The position numbers and the translations under genes are program-made. Below are positions 5,202 through 11,209 of a stretch of DNA of 11,209 nucleotides, in pieces; the stretch's first letter is position 1; each line of letters opens with the position of its first letter. Source of the DNA: Oceanospirillales bacterium (GTDB taxonomy: Bacteria > Pseudomonadota > Gammaproteobacteria > Xanthomonadales > SZUA-36). Location of the stretch: contig QIKG01000074.1 in NCBI GenBank assembly GCA_003232965.1, positions 1-11,209 on the forward strand. Reading direction: 5' to 3'. A model generated the notes under the pieces. It saw only the letters and a list, made by a program, of their open reading frames with translations, was not told the DNA's origin and ran no database searches.

Positions 5202-7622
5202 ATGTCTGAGTCTGTAACTACCGAAGTTGTCACCGAGCAACAAATGATACCCGTGCTCTCGCTGCGGGATGTTGTGGTTTACCCGTTTATGGTAATCCCC
5301 TTGTTTGTCGGTCGTGAGCGCTCTGAGCGCGCTCTGGAGCAGGCAATGAACATCGATAAGCGCATTCTGTTGGTTACTCAACGCAGTGCGGATATCGACG
5401 AGCCCACTGCCGATGATTTATACAGTATTGGCACCTTGGCTAATGTGCTGCAACTGGTTAAACTTCCTGATGGCACTACGAAAGTGCTGGTTGAAGGTGG
5501 CGAGCGGGTTAAGTTATTCGGATTTTCAAATACCGATGGGTTTATGTCAGCGCGCTGGGAAGCGCTTTCCGAAGCGGATGACAGTTCAGAGAAAGAACTC
5601 GATATTATTACCCGCTCTTTGACCTCTATGTTTGAGCAGTATCTGAAACTAAATCGTAAAATCCCGCCGGAATTAATGACAACGCTGGCTGGTATTGATG
5701 ATCCGGGCCGGCTTGCAGATTCCATTGCTTCACACATTATGGTGAGGATTGAAGAGAAACAGAACTTATTGGAAATTGGGCCGGCGCGTGAGCGGATGGA
5801 GCAGTTGATGGCCTTGATCGAAGGTGAGATTGATGTGCTGCAACTGGAGAAAAGAATTCGCGGCCGAGTCAAAACACAGATGGAAAAATCCCAGCGCGAA
5901 TATTATCTGAACGAACAAATGAAAGCGATTCAAAAAGAGCTGGGTGATTTGGAAGATGCCCCTAATGATCTTGAAAATTTTGCCCGCAAGATAGAAGCTG
6001 CCGGGATGTCAAAAGAGGTCAAGAAAAAAGCCACTTCCGAACTGAATAAATTAAAAATGATGTCGCCAATGTCGGCAGAAGCAACCGTTGTGCGAAACTA
6101 CCTCGATTGGTTGTTGGGCGTGCCATGGAAAAAACGCAGCCGCATCAACAAAGACCTTGCCGGTGCTGCCGAAATTCTGGATGCCGACCATTATGGTCTA
6201 GAGAAGGTCAAAGAACGCATTCTTGAGTATTTGGCGGTGCAGCAACGGGTCAAACAAATGAAGGGCCCGATTTTGTGTCTAGTAGGGCCGCCGGGTGTTG
6301 GTAAAACATCTCTTGGTCGTTCCATTGCCCGCTCTACCGGTCGTAAGTTCACGCGGATGTCGCTTGGCGGTGTTCGTGATGAAGCGGAAATCCGCGGACA
6401 TCGGCGCACTTATATTGGTTCTATGCCGGGCCGAATAGTCCAGAACATGACTAAAGTTGGCACACGGAACCCTCTGTTTATGCTCGATGAGTTGGATAAA
6501 ATGACCACAGATTTTCGCGGTGATCCATCCTCGGCTTTGTTGGAAGTACTAGACCCAGAGCAAAACTATGCTTTCGCTGATCATTATTTGGAAGTAGATT
6601 TAGACCTTAGCGAAGTCATGTTTGTTGCTACTGCTAATTCGCTAAATATACCGGGCCCTTTACTGGACCGAATGGAAGTTATTCGTCTGGCGGGTTATAC
6701 CGAAGATGAAAAACTGAATATTGGCCGCCGTTATTTGGTGCCCAAACAGATGGATCAACACGGCCTGAAAATTGAAGAACTCAACATTCCTGACACAGTA
6801 ATTGTCGATATTATTCGTTATTACACGCGTGAATCTGGCGTGCGATCTCTGGAACGAACATTGGCAAAACTCTGCCGTAAAGCGGTTAAAGAGCTGGCGC
6901 TTAATAAACGCCGCAAAAAAGTCCGTATCGACAGTAAAAATCTTGAAAAATACTTGGGTGTTCGTCAATTCCGCTATGGCATGGCAGAAGACAAAGACGA
7001 GGTTGGTCAGGTAACCGGGCTTGCCTGGACCGAAGTTGGTGGCGAGTTACTAACCATTGAATCCAGCTTGGTGCCGGGCAAAGGCCGCTTAATTCAAACC
7101 GGTAGGCTTGGTGATGTTATGCAGGAGTCTATTCAAGCAGCGCTTACCGTGGTTCGTAGCCGCGCAGCGCACTTGGGTATCGCTAACGATTTCTTCTTCA
7201 AACATGATGTGCATGTGCATGTGCCGGAAGGTGCCACCCCTAAAGATGGACCAAGCGCGGGTGTGGGCATGTGTACCGCAGTGGTTTCTGCCTTGACCGG
7301 AATTCCAGTGCGCGCCGATGTGGCGATGACAGGCGAGATTACCCTGCGTGGCAAAGTTTTACCCATTGGTGGATTAAAAGAAAAGTTGCTAGCCGCTCAC
7401 AGAGGTGGAATTCGTTTGGTGCTAATTCCCGCTGAAAACGAAAAAGATCTGGTAGAAATCCCTAAAAATATTCTCAAAAAGTTAAAAATTCAACCAGTGG
7501 AGTGGATAGATGAAGTGCTTGAGCACGCACTAACCCGCCAGCCGAGCCCGCTAATCAGTGAAGAAAAGTCGGTTTCCAAAGGCCCCGATGAAAAAAAAGA
7601 CAAATCGTTACGAGCCCACTAA
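5202..7622 (+). CDS. lon: Lon, ATP-dependent serine protease
   Basis: Lon is a homohexameric cytoplasmic AAA+ protease that destroys misfolded proteins and specific short-lived regulators. The protein has 806 residues. The N-terminal substrate-binding domain (about 12-210) starts with IPVLSLRDVVVYPFMVIPLFVGRE. A coiled-coil linker follows. The AAA+ module has Walker A GPPGVGKT (362-369) and Walker B with Asp429 and Glu430. The protease domain carries the catalytic dyad Ser685 (in DGPSAG) and Lys728 (in GGLKEKLL). These lie at a constant +6 offset from E. coli Ser679 and Lys722. I chose ATG 5202 because GAGG at 5193-5196 sits 5 nt upstream. The in-frame ATG at 5160 has no Shine-Dalgarno and would add 14 residues. 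The lysine-rich tail (KKDKSLRAH) is variable in the family. Heat-shock control is likely (5048-5075). Confidence 0.97.
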   Translation: MSESVTTEVVTEQQMIPVLSLRDVVVYPFMVIPLFVGRERSERALEQAMNIDKRILLVTQRSADIDEPTADDLYSIGTLANVLQLVKLPDGTTKVLVEGGERVKLFGFSNTDGFMSARWEALSEADDSSEKELDIITRSLTSMFEQYLKLNRKIPPELMTTLAGIDDPGRLADSIASHIMVRIEEKQNLLEIGPARERMEQLMALIEGEIDVLQLEKRIRGRVKTQMEKSQREYYLNEQMKAIQKELGDLEDAPNDLENFARKIEAAGMSKEVKKKATSELNKLKMMSPMSAEATVVRNYLDWLLGVPWKKRSRINKDLAGAAEILDADHYGLEKVKERILEYLAVQQRVKQMKGPILCLVGPPGVGKTSLGRSIARSTGRKFTRMSLGGVRDEAEIRGHRRTYIGSMPGRIVQNMTKVGTRNPLFMLDELDKMTTDFRGDPSSALLEVLDPEQNYAFADHYLEVDLDLSEVMFVATANSLNIPGPLLDRMEVIRLAGYTEDEKLNIGRRYLVPKQMDQHGLKIEELNIPDTVIVDIIRYYTRESGVRSLERTLAKLCRKAVKELALNKRRKKVRIDSKNLEKYLGVRQFRYGMAEDKDEVGQVTGLAWTEVGGELLTIESSLVPGKGRLIQTGRLGDVMQESIQAALTVVRSRAAHLGIANDFFFKHDVHVHVPEGATPKDGPSAGVGMCTAVVSALTGIPVRADVAMTGEITLRGKVLPIGGLKEKLLAAHRGGIRLVLIPAENEKDLVEIPKNILKKLKIQPVEWIDEVLEHALTRQPSPLISEEKSVSKGPDEKKDKSLRAH

Positions 7623-7767
7623 AGTAGGTAAAATGCAAAAAAAACATCATGCTGGGAAACATGATTTTCCTTTGACAATAACCACTTGCAATCGCAATCT
7701 CTAAATAGATTCATAGGCCGGTCAATAGCGTATTGCTAGCGCCCGGAGAATTAATCTGAAATTGTTA

Positions 7768-7794
7768 TTGCCAAGACTGCTGATGCGTTATAAC
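7768..7794 (+). promoter_or_regulatory. Candidate promoter of hupB
   Basis: TTGCCA (7768-7773) and TATAAC (7789-7794) are separated by 15 nt, which is short. It would give a leader of about 175 nt before hupB. A motif match of moderate quality only. Confidence 0.3.
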
Positions 7795-7904
7795 ATTCAC
7801 CTCTTGAATCCTTGTAGACCTTTAATACCAAGGGTTTCAGACCGGGGGAGTAGAATTTAAAATTCCTGTGGTAAGGATGCTAAGCAGAGGGAGTTTTCTG
7901 TTAT

Positions 7905-7921
7905 TCAATTATAATAATTGA
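7905..7921 (+). promoter_or_regulatory. 17-bp perfect palindrome over a TATAAT box, upstream of hupB
   Basis: TCAATTAT-A-ATAATTGA is a perfect palindrome. A consensus -10 hexamer TATAAT (7910-7915) lies inside it, 61 bp before the hupB start codon. No good -35 box stands at the right distance (GAGGGA at 7887-7892). A weak core promoter overlapped by a symmetrical site could be an operator for a dimeric regulator. In such AT-rich sequence chance is also possible. Confidence 0.35.
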
Positions 7922-7975
7922 GCTTGTGGCATGCCTTTTCTAACCTAACCTTAGACGATAAATACGGAGTGCAGA

Positions 7976-8248
7976 ATGAATAAATCTGATTTAATTGATG
8001 CAATTGCTAGAAAAACTGAATTGACAAAAGTAGACGCCGGCAAGGCAGTTGATGCCTTTGTTGCTTCTGTAACTGGTGCCCTAATGGAAGAAGATACCGT
8101 TTCGCTGATTGGTTTTGGTACATTCTCTGTGAAGCACCGTGCAGCGCGCATGGGTCGTAACCCACGCACCGGTGAAGCCATTCAAATTAAAGCTTCAAAA
8201 AATCCTACATTTAAGGCTGGTAAAGCCCTTAAGGATGCCGTAAACTAG
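7976..8248 (+). CDS. hupB: DNA-binding protein HU
   Basis: HU is a small dimeric nucleoid protein that bends and compacts DNA with little sequence preference. It acts in replication, recombination and repair. The protein has 90 residues, exactly the family length. The dimer core has GFGTFSV (46-52). The DNA-binding arm contains GRNPRTG (60-66) with the intercalating Pro63, and NPTFKAGKALK closes the C-terminus. The ATG at 7976 has GGAG (7967-7970) upstream. Placement directly after lon is the usual arrangement for hupB in E. coli and Pseudomonas. It could be named differently if the genome has only one HU gene. No terminator is evident before the palindromic repeat at 8262, so transcripts may continue into tRNA-Val. 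Confidence 0.96.
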   Translation: MNKSDLIDAIARKTELTKVDAGKAVDAFVASVTGALMEEDTVSLIGFGTFSVKHRAARMGRNPRTGEAIQIKASKNPTFKAGKALKDAVN

Positions 8249-8261
8249 CGCACCGCGTTAG

Positions 8262-8422
8262 GGAACCTATGATCTATTCGTGAATGAGCATCTTGAGCCT
8301 ATAATTCCCAATAGCTGCGTTGGTAAGTACTAGCAATAGCATTGCTATTACGAGCACTTACCGCCTTGCTCTTGAAAATTATAGATCTCAATCTGCTTCA
8401 CCCAGAATAAATCAGAGGCTCC
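8262..8422 (-). mobile_element. 161-bp palindromic repeat, copy 2 (MITE-like)
   Basis: Read on the minus strand, it aligns without gaps to the copy at 1204-1364. I count about 13 differences in 161 bp, near 92% identity. Both are centred palindromes; here the centre is 8342. The ends (8262-8279 and 8405-8422) are inverted repeats matching at 15 of 18 positions. The core arms pair better than in copy 1, at 16 of 19 positions. It begins 14 bp after the hupB stop codon and ends 36 bp before tRNA-Val. It therefore probably lies inside a hupB-tRNA transcript, where it would fold as one long hairpin. It could then act as a processing site or attenuator, which is inference. Confidence 0.85.
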
Positions 8423-8434
8423 TCTGGGTAAGAA

Positions 8435-8452
8435 ATACCAAAGCTTTGGTAT
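8435..8452 (+). promoter_or_regulatory. 18-bp perfect palindrome before tRNA-Val
   Basis: ATACCAAAGCTTTGGTAT is a perfect palindrome without a spacer. It ends 6 bp before the first base of tRNA-Val and starts 12 bp after the palindromic repeat. I see no recognisable promoter in this gap. The site could be an operator or cruciform, or in RNA a structure near the RNase P cleavage site of the tRNA precursor. Its role is unknown. Confidence 0.5.
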
Positions 8453-8458
8453 GAGCTT

Positions 8459-8534
8459 GGGTGCATAGCTCAGCTGGGAGAGCATCGCCCTTACAAGGCG
8501 AGGGTCGGCGGTTCGATCCCGTCTGCACCCACCA
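8459..8534 (+). tRNA. tRNA-Val(TAC)
   Basis: The 76-nt tRNA has acceptor GGGTGCA paired with TGCACCC, then A and the encoded CCA (8532-8534). The anticodon loop CTTACAA gives TAC, which reads GUA, GUG and GUU. It is followed after 6 bp by tRNA-Asp. A valine-aspartate tRNA pair between hupB and ppiD is also the arrangement I recall from Pseudomonas. Confidence 0.96.
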
Positions 8535-8540
8535 AAACAC

Positions 8541-8617
8541 GGAGCGGTAGTTCAGTTGGTTAGAATACCGGCCTGTCACGCCGGGGGTCGCGGGTTCGAG
8601 TCCCGTCCGCTCCGCCA
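8541..8617 (+). tRNA. tRNA-Asp(GTC)
   Basis: The 77-nt tRNA has acceptor GGAGCGG paired with CCGCTCC, discriminator G and the encoded CCA (8615-8617). The anticodon loop CTGTCAC gives GTC. It forms a two-gene unit with tRNA-Val, ended by the terminator at 8628-8655. Confidence 0.96.
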
Positions 8618-8627
8618 GTACCACCAG

Positions 8628-8655
8628 AGGGCACCTAATAGGTGCCCTTTGTTTT
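8628..8655 (+). terminator. Rho-independent terminator of the tRNA-Val-Asp unit
   Basis: The 9-bp perfect stem AGGGCACCT/AGGTGCCCT has a 3-nt loop (AAT) and is followed by TTTGTTTT. It begins 11 bp after tRNA-Asp. The upstream side lacks an A-run, so it acts mainly on the plus strand. Confidence 0.9.
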
Positions 8656-8686
8656 ATGTGACATCTTAAATTGAACAATAGCGGAG

Positions 8687-8744
8687 TGTCAGCGCGCAAA
8701 TAACTAGTAGGCAATTTAATCGACAATTAGATAGGCCGCTGACA
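8687..8744 (+). repeat. Inverted repeat upstream of ppiD
   Basis: TGTCAGCG (8687-8694) and CGCTGACA (8737-8744) are perfect 8-bp inverted repeats 42 bp apart. They lie in the 221-bp gap between tRNA-Asp and ppiD. A TATAAT hexamer at 8773-8778 could be the ppiD -10 box, but no convincing -35 box precedes it. The gap otherwise shows nothing. Confidence 0.35.
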
Positions 8745-8838
8745 GGGGTGAACCCTATGCCTCAGACTAGTTTATAATCAGTGGCTGAAAAATAGCTTAT
8801 TTTTATCATTTATTAACACACAGATAGTAGAGTTCAAC

Positions 8839-10746
8839 ATGCTGCAATATTTACGAGATCGTCTCACCGGGACATTGGCCTTCGTTTTTTTCGGGATACT
8901 GATTATTCCTTTCGCGTTTGTTGGAATTGACAGTTATTTCACTGTCATTCCTGATAATGCCATTGCTAAGGTCAATGATACTGAAATTACCATTAATGAC
9001 TTCCAAACCTCTTGGCAGCGTTCTCAACAGCAGTTACGGGCATCGGTAGGTGATGCCTTTGACCCTGATGTTTTCGATACAATAGTTGCCCGCCGCGGTC
9101 ACCTCGAAGGGTTGATTAATCGTGAGTTGATGCGCCAATATGCGTTGGAAATGGGGCTGGCGGTTTCTGAAGAAGAACTAAGTAAGCGCATCCGTGCAAT
9201 ACAGGCGTTCCATATTGACGGCCAGTTTAATGCTGACCTCTATCAACGCATGCTTGCAGCTGAGTCGATGTCTCCGCGAGGTTTCGAGCGTGAACTGGCC
9301 CAGGATATGGTCATTCAGCAAATACCAGCTGCCGTTATGTCATCAAGCATCGGCCTTGATAGAGAGGTTGAGGCGCTAGCTGCTATACAAAACCAACAAC
9401 GCAGCTTTGAGAGTGCTGTTGTTTCTGCCAGTATGTTTACTGAAGATACTGATGTCAGTGATGAGGCGGTGAGCGAGTGGTATAAGGCCAACCCGAACAG
9501 CTTCTTGAGTGAAGAGCAGGTCGTTATAGAATATATTGAGCTGGATATAGCGGCTTTTAAAGCCACGGTTGAGTTTGATGATGGAATCCTTGAGAAGCAC
9601 TTTGAAAATCAAAAAGCTCGTTTTATCACCACCGAAGAACGCCTTGCATCCCACATTTTATTCAGCCTTGATAAGGCTGCGGATAAAGCCACCAGTGAAA
9701 ATGTAAAACAAAAAGCTGAAGACCTAGTCGATCGATTGCGCGCAGGTGAAGATTTTACCGAACTGGCAAAAGAATATTCCGATGACACAGGTTCTGCCGC
9801 TGACGGCGGTGATCTGGGCTGGATAGAGCCTGGCGTCATGGTTCAAACTTTTGAAGACGCGCTTTATGAGCTGGAAGCTGGGGCTGTTTCTGATCCGGTA
9901 AAAACCGGCTTTGGTTATCATCTGATTTTATTGCGCGAAATTAAGCCGTCAGCAGGCATGAGCTTTGCAGAAGCCAAGTCCCAATTAGAAAGTGAATATG
10001 CAACCGAACAAGCGGAAAGCCTCTATCTCGAACAGCTTAATCGTTTGGTAGACCTTATCTATGAAGACCCAACTACGCTGGAAGCTGCGGCTGAAGAATT
10101 AGGTCTGGAAGTAAAAACTGAGGATCCATTTGGTCGGGCAGGTGGCAGTGGTATTGCAGCCAATGCCGAGGTAGCAAAAGTGGCCTTTTCAGAATTGGTT
10201 CTGCAGGAAGGCGCCAGCAGCGAACCGGTTGAACTGGCACTGAATCATGTGGTGGTGTTGCGTGTCAATGAACACATGCCTTCAAGTCCGCGAGTTTTTG
10301 CCGATGTTGAGCTAGAGATTGCAACACAATTGAAACTGGCAGCCGCTTCAGAAAAAGCCGCCGCCAAAGCTGAAGAAATTCTCGCGGCAGTTGCGAGCGG
10401 CGAAAGCCTGGAAGCCATTGCTGAGGCAGAGGGCTTGGAATATCAGAAAGTTGATAAAGCCCAGCGCGGAGATATTCAGTATGGCATCAGTTTAATTAGT
10501 GAAGTATTCAAGCTGCCAGCTAGCGATAAAGACTACCGTGCGCTGCCGATTGATAATGATTTTGCCGTAGTCCAGCAAAGCGAAGTCTTGGCGGGTGCAA
10601 CGGCAAGCCCCGGCGAGGCCACACAATATAAACAGATGATCGCCAACTCAGCGGCCGTGGTGGAAAACTCCGGAATCTTAATTTGGTTGCGTGAGCAAGC
10701 TAAAGTTCATATTAATGAGGAAAAGCTGGCAGGCAACTTATATTAA
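8839..10746 (+). CDS. ppiD: PpiD, membrane-anchored periplasmic chaperone with parvulin domain
   Basis: PpiD is anchored in the inner membrane by a single N-terminal helix and faces the periplasm. In E. coli it works near the Sec translocon on newly exported proteins. The protein has 635 residues, against 623 in E. coli. A membrane segment lies at about 12-34 (TLAFVFFGILIIPFAFVGI), preceded by basic residues that fit an N-in orientation. A SurA-like N-terminal chaperone region follows (about 36-200). One parvulin domain spans about 266-368, beginning with LASHILF and ending GYHLILLREI. The remaining 265 residues are helical and acidic. The Shine-Dalgarno is weak (AGAG at 8829-8832). It is a monocistronic gene ended by the terminator at 10775-10802. 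In E. coli the family is under Cpx or sigma-32 control; I see no such site here. Confidence 0.95.
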   Translation: MLQYLRDRLTGTLAFVFFGILIIPFAFVGIDSYFTVIPDNAIAKVNDTEITINDFQTSWQRSQQQLRASVGDAFDPDVFDTIVARRGHLEGLINRELMRQYALEMGLAVSEEELSKRIRAIQAFHIDGQFNADLYQRMLAAESMSPRGFERELAQDMVIQQIPAAVMSSSIGLDREVEALAAIQNQQRSFESAVVSASMFTEDTDVSDEAVSEWYKANPNSFLSEEQVVIEYIELDIAAFKATVEFDDGILEKHFENQKARFITTEERLASHILFSLDKAADKATSENVKQKAEDLVDRLRAGEDFTELAKEYSDDTGSAADGGDLGWIEPGVMVQTFEDALYELEAGAVSDPVKTGFGYHLILLREIKPSAGMSFAEAKSQLESEYATEQAESLYLEQLNRLVDLIYEDPTTLEAAAEELGLEVKTEDPFGRAGGSGIAANAEVAKVAFSELVLQEGASSEPVELALNHVVVLRVNEHMPSSPRVFADVELEIATQLKLAAASEKAAAKAEEILAAVASGESLEAIAEAEGLEYQKVDKAQRGDIQYGISLISEVFKLPASDKDYRALPIDNDFAVVQQSEVLAGATASPGEATQYKQMIANSAAVVENSGILIWLREQAKVHINEEKLAGNLY

Positions 10747-10774
10747 GCCAGTCCTAACTTAATGATCACTAATA

Positions 10775-10802
10775 AAAAAACCCCGGGTATCCGGGGTTTT
10801 TT
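10775..10802 (+). terminator. Bidirectional terminator between ppiD and fabI
   Basis: The stem CCCCGG/CCGGGG (10781-10786, 10791-10796) has loop GTAT. Six or more A lie before it and six T after it, so it ends in a U-tract on both strands. It serves ppiD on the plus strand and the converging fabI remnant on the minus strand. Confidence 0.92.
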
Positions 10803-10833
10803 ATACTTGATATTGTATGTTTATCCAGCTGGT

Positions 10834-11055
10834 TTAATCTTGATTGGCCGACAATTCCGACATTGCCAGAATACTGTAGCCTGCGTCCACATAGGTTATT
10901 TCGCCGGTAATTCCCGCCGCCAAGTCAGAGCATAGAAAGGCGGCAGCATTGCCTACATCTTCGATAGAGACTGTCCGGCGCAGCGGGGTTGTGCGGGTCA
11001 CATGGTCCAGCATTTTGCGCATATTACCAATGCCGGAAGCGGATATGGTTTTAAT
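10834..11055 (-). pseudogene. fabI: 3' fragment of enoyl-ACP reductase FabI
   Basis: FabI catalyses the last step of each fatty-acid elongation round, reducing enoyl-ACP with NADH. The minus strand encodes 73 residues matching the FabI C-terminus: IKTISASGIG, then RRTVSIEDVGNAAAFLCSD, LAAGITGE and YVDAGYS, ending at TAA (10834-10836). The first matching residue corresponds to about Ile192 of the 262-residue E. coli enzyme. Directly before it, the frame has a stop codon (11056-11058) and homology ends. The Rossmann nucleotide-binding half and the catalytic Tyr and Lys are absent, so this piece cannot be an active reductase. Its C-terminal sequence looks unchanged, which suggests a recent break. 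Position after ppiD, converging, is the normal place of fabI. Rearrangement, insertion or an assembly join could explain the break. Confidence 0.8.
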
Positions 11056-11123
11056 TTACAATGAGTTGTGGTAACTCTGCTGTAACAAAATATAGAGTTT
11101 CAGGCCTGTTTTTACCTTCTTAA

Positions 11124-11209
11124 GGAGACTCTGATTAATATACACATCCTCAGGCTTTCAGCGATTTTCAAGATCAAGACGGGTTATTGCAGGGTTGGTC
11201 ACTCCATCT
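11124..11209 (+). mobile_element. Diverged copy 3 of the palindromic repeat, cut by the window end
   Basis: The 16 bases TAAGGAGACTCTGATT (11121-11136) are identical to the start of copy 1 with its flank (1201-1216). After a dissimilar stretch, TTTTCAAGATCAAGACGG (11165-11182) resembles TTTTCAAGAGCAAGGCGG of copy 1 at nearly the same distance from the end. It is therefore likely a related subfamily rather than the same sequence. It runs off the window, so the palindrome cannot be checked. The 65 bp between it and the fabI fragment hold AACTCT/AGAGTT (11072-11098), another small inverted repeat. Confidence 0.55.

Larger units (their letters stand above)
7623..7975 (+). other. 353-bp intergenic region, lon to hupB
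   Basis: I see no gene here. After lon, a small hairpin ATCATG/CATGAT (7646-7665) followed by TTTT could be a weak terminator. A perfect 13-nt palindrome, GAATTTAAAATTC, lies at 7853-7865. The stretch CAATAGCGTATTGCTAG (7723-7739) shares TATTGCTAG with the core of the palindromic repeats and could be a decayed trace of one, but the match is too short to claim. Two candidate hupB promoter pieces are listed separately. The length leaves room for several promoters, as known for hupB in E. coli. Confidence 0.5.

Noticed and set aside
8412..8726. A 104-codon open frame on the minus strand
   Set aside because: It is antisense to tRNA-Val and tRNA-Asp and to the repeat end, with the same artefactual ERTGLEPATPG type of peptide.
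1..11209. CRISPR array, riboswitch, phage or defence genes
   Set aside because: I looked for regularly spaced repeats, known riboswitch-like leaders and integrase, nuclease or toxin-antitoxin genes and saw none. The repeats present are palindromic singles, not an array.

Overview
The window looks like a chromosomal segment of a gammaproteobacterium, closest in layout to Pseudomonas and its relatives (Cellvibrionales or Pseudomonadales type; genus not identified). The protein genes run tig, clpP, clpX, lon, hupB, ppiD, with the end of fabI last and on the opposite strand. tRNA-Val and tRNA-Asp sit between hupB and ppiD, and a tRNA cluster ending in Arg(TCT)-His-Leu precedes tig. From memory this is the Pseudomonas aeruginosa order. 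The genes encode protein folding and ATP-dependent proteolysis: a ribosome-bound chaperone (trigger factor), the ClpXP and Lon proteases, the nucleoid protein HU, and the periplasmic chaperone PpiD.

Layout. 1-271: a minus-strand tRNA-Ser(GGA) with its own promoter and terminator. 361-1551: a plus-strand tRNA operon behind a near-consensus promoter. It holds a broken tRNA-Arg(ACG), an intact tRNA-Arg(ACG), Pro(TGG), Arg(TCT), His(GTG), a CAU-anticodon tRNA split by an insertion, and Leu(TAG). 1615-4943: tig, clpP, clpX. 5048-7622: lon behind a good heat-shock (sigma-32) promoter. 7623-8248: a long leader and hupB. 8262-8617: a palindromic repeat, then tRNA-Val(TAC) and tRNA-Asp(GTC) with a terminator. 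8839-10802: ppiD and a two-way terminator. 10834-11055: the last 73 codons of fabI, cut off abruptly. 11056-11209: repeat-rich DNA.

The core genes look intact and ordinary. The unusual material is a family of 161-bp, fully palindromic, non-coding elements. One copy (1204-1364) splits the anticodon loop of the CAU tRNA exactly where tRNA introns usually lie. A second copy (8262-8422), opposite in orientation, same length and about 92% identical, lies between hupB and tRNA-Val. A third, diverged copy begins at 11124, just beyond the broken fabI. With the duplicated and truncated tRNA-Arg, this suggests a genome being reshaped by small non-autonomous repeats. The open question is whether the insert in the tRNA destroys a redundant copy or is removed from the RNA.
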